Positions 61,172-64,000 of a stretch of 64,000 nt of DNA are shown one piece after another. This stretch comes from Oscillospiraceae bacterium (GTDB lineage Bacteria > Bacillota > Clostridia > Oscillospirales > Oscillospiraceae). The notes beneath the pieces were generated by a model. It worked only from the letters and a program-made list of their open reading frames with translations. It ran no database searches and was not told the origin of the DNA. Both the position numbers and the translations under genes were made by a program. The DNA lies in contig JAFPWN010000004.1 in the NCBI GenBank assembly GCA_017412765.1, positions 1-64,000 on the forward strand, written 5' to 3'. The stretch's first letter is position 1. Each line of letters begins with the position of its first letter.

Positions 61172-61447
61172 ATGATATTTGTAGCAAGTCTTGTCCGCAA
61201 CGGTGTTCTCGGCGGCAGTCTGACGGTCGATGATTCTGCCGTAACCTACAGAACAGGAAAGCTCACAGTTCCCCAAAAGCTCAGAAATCTGCGTATTCCT
61301 TTCAGCGAGATCGCTTCCTATGAAACGAGCGTTGCTAAAACTATCCTGCGGCTTAAAAGCGGGGAAAGCTATACCTTTATCGTTTTCAGAAACGGCAAAT
61401 TAGCATCGCTGCTTTCCGAAAAGGGCGTTGTCGGTCATATAAAATAA
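61172..61447 (+). CDS. Small protein, possibly PH/GRAM-like
   Basis: A 91-residue protein I do not recognise. Alternating beta strands (SLTVDDSAVTYRTG, IPFSEIASYETS, TILRLKSGESYTFIVF) and a short C-terminal helix (GKLASLLSEKG) resemble bacterial PH- or GRAM-like domains. It has its own promoter and terminator. GGAG lies 13 bases from the ATG, rather far. Confidence 0.7.
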   Translation: MIFVASLVRNGVLGGSLTVDDSAVTYRTGKLTVPQKLRNLRIPFSEIASYETSVAKTILRLKSGESYTFIVFRNGKLASLLSEKGVVGHIK

Positions 61448-61451
61448 TTCC

Positions 61452-61477
61452 ACTCCGGTTTTATACCGGAGTTTTTT
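61452..61477 (+). terminator. Intrinsic terminator
   Basis: ACTCCGGT / ACCGGAGT with a 5-base loop and six T. Confidence 0.88.
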
Positions 61478-61478
61478 C

Positions 61479-61507
61479 TTGTATATTTTCCCAATTTGTG
61501 GCATAAT
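61479..61507 (+). promoter_or_regulatory. Promoter of the flavodoxin-like reductase operon
   Basis: TTGTAT (61479-61484), 17-bp spacer, CATAAT (61502-61507) with an extended -10 (TGG). It begins in the T-tract of the preceding terminator. Confidence 0.6.
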
Positions 61508-61536
61508 CTCAGTAGACTTTGACAGGAGGCATAATT

Positions 61537-62166
61537 ATGAAAGTGCTGCTTATAAACGGAAGCCCGAAGAAGAACGGCTGCACGGCAAGAGCGCTCGAGG
61601 AGGTAGAAAAGACCCTCAATGAGGAGGGGATAGACACCGAGCTTGTACATATCGGAAAGAGCGCGATCCGCGGCTGCGCGGCGTGCGGCGCCTGCGAAAA
61701 GCTCGGCAGATGCGTATATAACGACGACCTTGTCAATGAGCTTGCCCCGAAGCTTGAGGCGGCGGACGGGCTGATCGTCGGCTCGCCTGTTTATTACGGC
61801 TCGGCTAACGGCTCGCTCATCGCGCTGATGGACAGACTTTTCTATTCTACGTCTTTTTCAAAGCGCATGAAGGTCGGCGCCGCGGTAGTTTCGTGCCGCA
61901 GGGGCGGCAATACCGCGACCTTTGACATACTCAATAAATACTTCACTATAAGCGAAATGCCCGTCGTTTCGAGCCATTACTGGAACATGGTGCACGGCTT
62001 TACGCGCGAGGACGTTGAAAAAGACCTCGAGGGACTTCAGACCATGCGTACTCTCGGCAGAAACGCCGCGTTTCTCATTCGCGCGATAGCCGCCGAAAAG
62101 GAGAAAAACGGGCTTCCGAAATCTGAGGAAAAGCGTGAGTTCACCTCTTTCCCGGACGGTCTGTAA
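61537..62166 (+). CDS. NADPH-dependent FMN reductase/flavodoxin-like protein
   Basis: A 209-residue flavodoxin-fold protein of the iron-sulfur flavoprotein/WrbA-like class. FMN phosphate loop VLLINGSPKKNGCTARAL, cysteine cluster GCAACGACEKLGRC (about residues 46-59), then GSPVYYGSANGSLIALMDR. The CxxCxxC spacing could hold an Fe-S cluster as in Isf proteins. ATG 61537 follows AGGAGG. An esterase gene follows after ten bases. Confidence 0.88.
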   Translation: MKVLLINGSPKKNGCTARALEEVEKTLNEEGIDTELVHIGKSAIRGCAACGACEKLGRCVYNDDLVNELAPKLEAADGLIVGSPVYYGSANGSLIALMDRLFYSTSFSKRMKVGAAVVSCRRGGNTATFDILNKYFTISEMPVVSSHYWNMVHGFTREDVEKDLEGLQTMRTLGRNAAFLIRAIAAEKEKNGLPKSEEKREFTSFPDGL

Positions 62167-62176
62167 GGAGAAGCGT

Positions 62177-63010
62177 ATGTACATCTCCCTTGAAAAGCCC
62201 GAGGACGTCAACGCCGAGATCGTGAGAATAAAGACCTCGGATAAGAAAAGCATACCCGTTATCATCGTAACTCCGCAGGAGCGGAGGGAGGGAGCGCCTG
62301 CTGTCCTCTGGATCCACGGCGGCGGATATTTCTCCGGAATGAAGGAGATGGTCTATATGTCGCGCGCGCTCGATCTCGTGCGCGAGCTCGGCGCGGTCGT
62401 TGTTTCGCCGGGATATACGCTCTCTTTCGTGAAGCCCTATCCTGCCGCCGTCGAGGACTGCTACGCCGCTCTCAAATGGCTCGACCTCAATGCTTCGCGC
62501 TTCGGCGCCGACGGAAATACGATCGTCGTAGGCGGCGAGAGCGCGGGAGGCGGACTTGCCGCCGCGGTGTGCCTGATGGCGCGCGACCGGGGAGAGGTGA
62601 AGGTCGCGCTTCAGCTGCCGCTCTATCCGATGATAGACAACCTCGACACCGGATCATCTGCGAATAATCACGGCAGACTGTGGAACACGCGCCGCAATCA
62701 CTTCGGCTGGAGGCTTTATCTGCGCAAAAACGCAAAAGGCGATGTCGAGCCTTACGCCGCGCCCGCGAGAGCGCGCGATTACCGTGATCTTCCGCCGTGC
62801 TATACCTTTATCGGCACAGGCGAGCCGTTTTATGCAGAAACTCTCAAATATGTCCATGATCTGAACGCCGCAGGAGTTCACGCCGAGGCTGACGAATACG
62901 AAACAGACGTTCATTCGTTCGATATGCTATATCCCAAGCTTGAGATCAGCAAAAGAGCGCGGGAGCGGTTTATTGAGCGAGTGAGCGCGATACTCTCTGA
63001 AAGGAATTGA
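62177..63010 (+). CDS. Alpha/beta hydrolase, HSL-type esterase
   Basis: A 277-residue esterase of the hormone-sensitive-lipase group: oxyanion motif LWIHGGGYF (about residues 44-52), nucleophile GGESAGGGLAAAV (about 119-131), acid region near FIGTGEPFYAE and His in DVHSFDM. It would hydrolyse short acyl or acetyl esters. AAGGAG precedes the ATG at 62177 by six bases. It overlaps no gene; the next starts two bases after its stop. Confidence 0.88.
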   Translation: MYISLEKPEDVNAEIVRIKTSDKKSIPVIIVTPQERREGAPAVLWIHGGGYFSGMKEMVYMSRALDLVRELGAVVVSPGYTLSFVKPYPAAVEDCYAALKWLDLNASRFGADGNTIVVGGESAGGGLAAAVCLMARDRGEVKVALQLPLYPMIDNLDTGSSANNHGRLWNTRRNHFGWRLYLRKNAKGDVEPYAAPARARDYRDLPPCYTFIGTGEPFYAETLKYVHDLNAAGVHAEADEYETDVHSFDMLYPKLEISKRARERFIERVSAILSERN

Positions 63011-63012
63011 AA

Positions 63013-63285
63013 ATGCACCCGTATTTTGAAAAGCTCTCACCGCATGAGATAAATAAATCAACGATCCTGACAGGCTCGATCGGCGCCGCCTTCGACGACT
63101 TCCGCTATCGCATAAAGCCCGACACGAAGGAGGGCAGGGTTTACTGCGCGACGTACTCCGTTCTGTCCTACGAAAAAGCGCGGGACGTTGAGGAGCGCGA
63201 ATACGCCTACGATGAGGCGGGAGTAGAAGAAATGAAGCTCTGGCTTCAGGAACAATATGAAAAATACCTAAAAAGCCGCGAGTGA
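63013..63285 (+). CDS. Small hypothetical protein
   Basis: A 90-residue protein of unknown function. The middle reads FDDFRYRIKPDTKEGRVYCATYSVLSYE, followed by an acidic helix (ARDVEEREYAYDEAGVEEMKLWLQEQYEKYL). Probably soluble and co-transcribed with the esterase. ATG 63013 has AAGGAA upstream. Its last four codons and stop (KSRE) lie in the terminator hairpin that was duplicated by the adjacent element. Confidence 0.75.
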   Translation: MHPYFEKLSPHEINKSTILTGSIGAAFDDFRYRIKPDTKEGRVYCATYSVLSYEKARDVEEREYAYDEAGVEEMKLWLQEQYEKYLKSRE

Positions 63286-63297
63286 TCGCGGCTTTCA
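63273..63297 (+). terminator. Terminator hairpin overlapping a stop codon, left copy
   Basis: AAGCCGCGA / TCGCGGCTT with loop GTGA that contains the TGA stop of the preceding gene. The identical 25 bp recur at 63459-63483. Confidence 0.75.
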
Positions 63298-63458
63298 ATG
63301 CGTCGACAAAGTCTCCGCATCGAACATATTTTGCGCTCTCTGAGCGCAAAATATGACGCCTGCGGGCCTGTTTGCGACGTGAAGGGGCCTCTCGGCCGGC
63401 CCCTTCACAGATCCCCGCCTCCTTTATCCAACGCTTTTTCCTTTTTGTCTACAGTCTG
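63298..63458. repeat. 161-bp hairpin-rich element, copy 2, flanked by duplicated terminators
   Basis: Same length and layout as 26809-26969: ATGCG/CGCAT hairpin with GACAAAGTCTC, a second hairpin GCGCTC/GAGCGC whose bases differ from copy 1 on both arms so pairing is kept, the shared GTGAAGGGGCC/GGCCCCTTCAC hairpin (63379-63408), GCCTCCTTTAT and an end near TTTTTGTCT. It is bracketed by 25-bp direct repeats made of the local terminator. Confidence 0.75.
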
Positions 63459-63483
63459 AAGCCGCGAGTGATCGCGGCTTTCA
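63459..63483 (+). terminator. Terminator hairpin, right copy
   Basis: Exact duplicate of 63273-63297, immediately after the 161-bp element. The T-tract is short (TTTCAG), so it is weaker than most terminators here. Confidence 0.65.
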
Positions 63484-63565
63484 GACCGCCTTAAATAGTG
63501 CGTTTGTATTATCTGCACACTGAATGACAAAAATGTAGAAAAAACCGCGAATGCCGCGGAAAACC

Positions 63566-63594
63566 TTGATTTTTCGTGGTCTCTGGCTTATAAT
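63566..63594 (+). promoter_or_regulatory. Promoter of the membrane sensor gene
   Basis: TTGATT (63566-63571), 17-bp spacer, TATAAT (63589-63594). Transcription would start near 63601. Confidence 0.65.
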
Positions 63595-63600
63595 ATCTCG

Positions 63601-63720
63601 TATGATGGTCATAATCTGGCAATAATACTGTAATTTAGCCCACAGGCTTTTTATTCCCGCTATCATGGGCTTTTTCTGCGCGTTTATGACAATGCGCGCA
63701 TTTGTTCGGAGGTGCATAAA
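63601..63720 (+). promoter_or_regulatory. Leader with terminator-like stems before the sensor gene
   Basis: A 120-base leader that can form AGCC-CACA-GGCT followed by TTTTTA, or instead AGCCC (63638-63642) with GGGCT (63667-63671) followed by TTTTTC. A TGCGCG/CGCGCA hairpin then precedes GGAGGTG. The two options share bases, which suggests a regulatory leader, but I recognise no riboswitch class. Confidence 0.4.
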
Positions 63721-64000
63721 ATGGAGCACGAAAAAAATAAAATTGACTCAGGTCTGTCCCTGCGTGCGACGTTTATTGCAATGTTTATCATCACGATCTC
63801 AATCGCGGCGGTACTGCTCGGATTAACTTACAGGACGCTGAGATCTTTCCACGCACTTTCAGACGCGACAGAGACGTATATCGTTCTTGAGGACGCCGCG
63901 GAGGATCTTCTCTCCGCTTCCGATTATCTGACGGAGGAGGCGCAGTGCTTCGCCGTTTTGGGCGATATCAAGCACCTCGATAATTACATCAACGAATCGG
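63721..64000 (+). CDS. N-terminal part of a membrane sensor protein
   Basis: The frame is open at the window end (93 codons visible). A short charged N-terminus is followed by one membrane helix (about residues 17-36, ATFIAMFIITISIAAVLLGL), then an extracellular helical region (LRSFHALSDATETYIVLEDA, SASDYLTEEAQCFAVLGD) of the four-helix-bundle kind found in chemoreceptors, histidine kinases and diguanylate cyclases. GGAGGTG lies six bases before the ATG. The output domain is beyond the window. Confidence 0.8.
   Translation, partial: MEHEKNKIDSGLSLRATFIAMFIITISIAAVLLGLTYRTLRSFHALSDATETYIVLEDAAEDLLSASDYLTEEAQCFAVLGDIKHLDNYINES

Overview
The window looks like a chromosomal segment of an anaerobic, spore-forming Firmicute of class Clostridia, probably an uncultured gut commensal of the Oscillospirales type. 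The reasons are an intact sigma-K gene with its pro-sequence, GC-rich coding DNA with AT-rich sigma-A promoters (TTGACA/TATAAT, 16-18 bp spacers), strong GGAGG-type ribosome sites with some GTG and TTG starts, a YerC-type repressor on the histidine operon, a cobalamin-dependent methionine synthase split into separate genes, hexuronate use by the isomerase/mannonate route, and no respiratory genes. No rRNA, phage, transposase or CRISPR array is visible. There is one tRNA.

Layout. 1-153: end of a palindromic repeat. 159-1419: tspO and a PHP phosphatase, leftward. 1493-9794: a complete histidine operon (yerC, hisZ-hisG fused in one frame, hisD, C, B, H, A, F, IE and a PHP phosphatase). 9796-12093: small membrane protein, a palindromic repeat, an NlpC/P60-like hydrolase and an AEC transporter. 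12152-21472: a six-gene catabolic operon (GPH sugar symporter, GH57/GH38-like protein, sulfoquinovosidase-like GH31, transaldolase, YihU-like reductase, COG2407-type isomerase) followed by a DUF937 gene. 21509-26772: hexuronate genes uxuA, uxuB, eda, kdgK, uxaC. 27001-30396: tldD, tldE, plsY. 30432-36109: lysophospholipase-like hydrolase and, divergently, glpK with two FAD enzymes and a DUF1667 protein. 36152-40021: TetR regulator with a flavin-binding protein, an NmrA-like SDR, a steroid 5-alpha-reductase-fold protein and a membrane protein. 40089-42683: gtrA, DUF1858, a TtcA-like protein and a nucleotidyltransferase. 42686-46375: sigK, ymdB, dagK and mtaB, leftward. 46443-48632: cysteine desulfurase, barnase, barstar, TfoX-N. 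48807-53946: metH, its activation protein, metF, alaX and tRNA-Gln, leftward. 54021-57622: mgtE behind a structured leader, then a periplasmic-binding-protein/GGDEF fusion. 57663-63285: degenerate NlpC lipoprotein, asparaginase, hydrolases, LUD protein, flavodoxin-like reductase, esterase and small proteins. 63721-64000: start of a membrane sensor.

Most distinctive points. (1) The 12-21 kb operon has the parts of a transaldolase-type sulfoglycolysis pathway, but its GH31 enzyme carries Gln294 where the E. coli enzyme has its sulfonate-binding Arg301, and it travels with an unassigned GH57/GH38-like protein. (2) A 161-bp hairpin-rich element occurs twice (26809-26969, 63298-63458), each copy lodged at an intrinsic terminator whose hairpin is duplicated on both sides (19 and 25 bp), which looks like a terminator-targeting mobile element. 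(3) HisZ and HisG are fused. (4) An NlpC/P60 lipoprotein has lost its catalytic residues. (5) Several compact regulatory sites stand out: a palindromic divergent promoter, a divergent pair sharing one -35, a hairpin over the sigK start, and a terminator-switch leader on mgtE.
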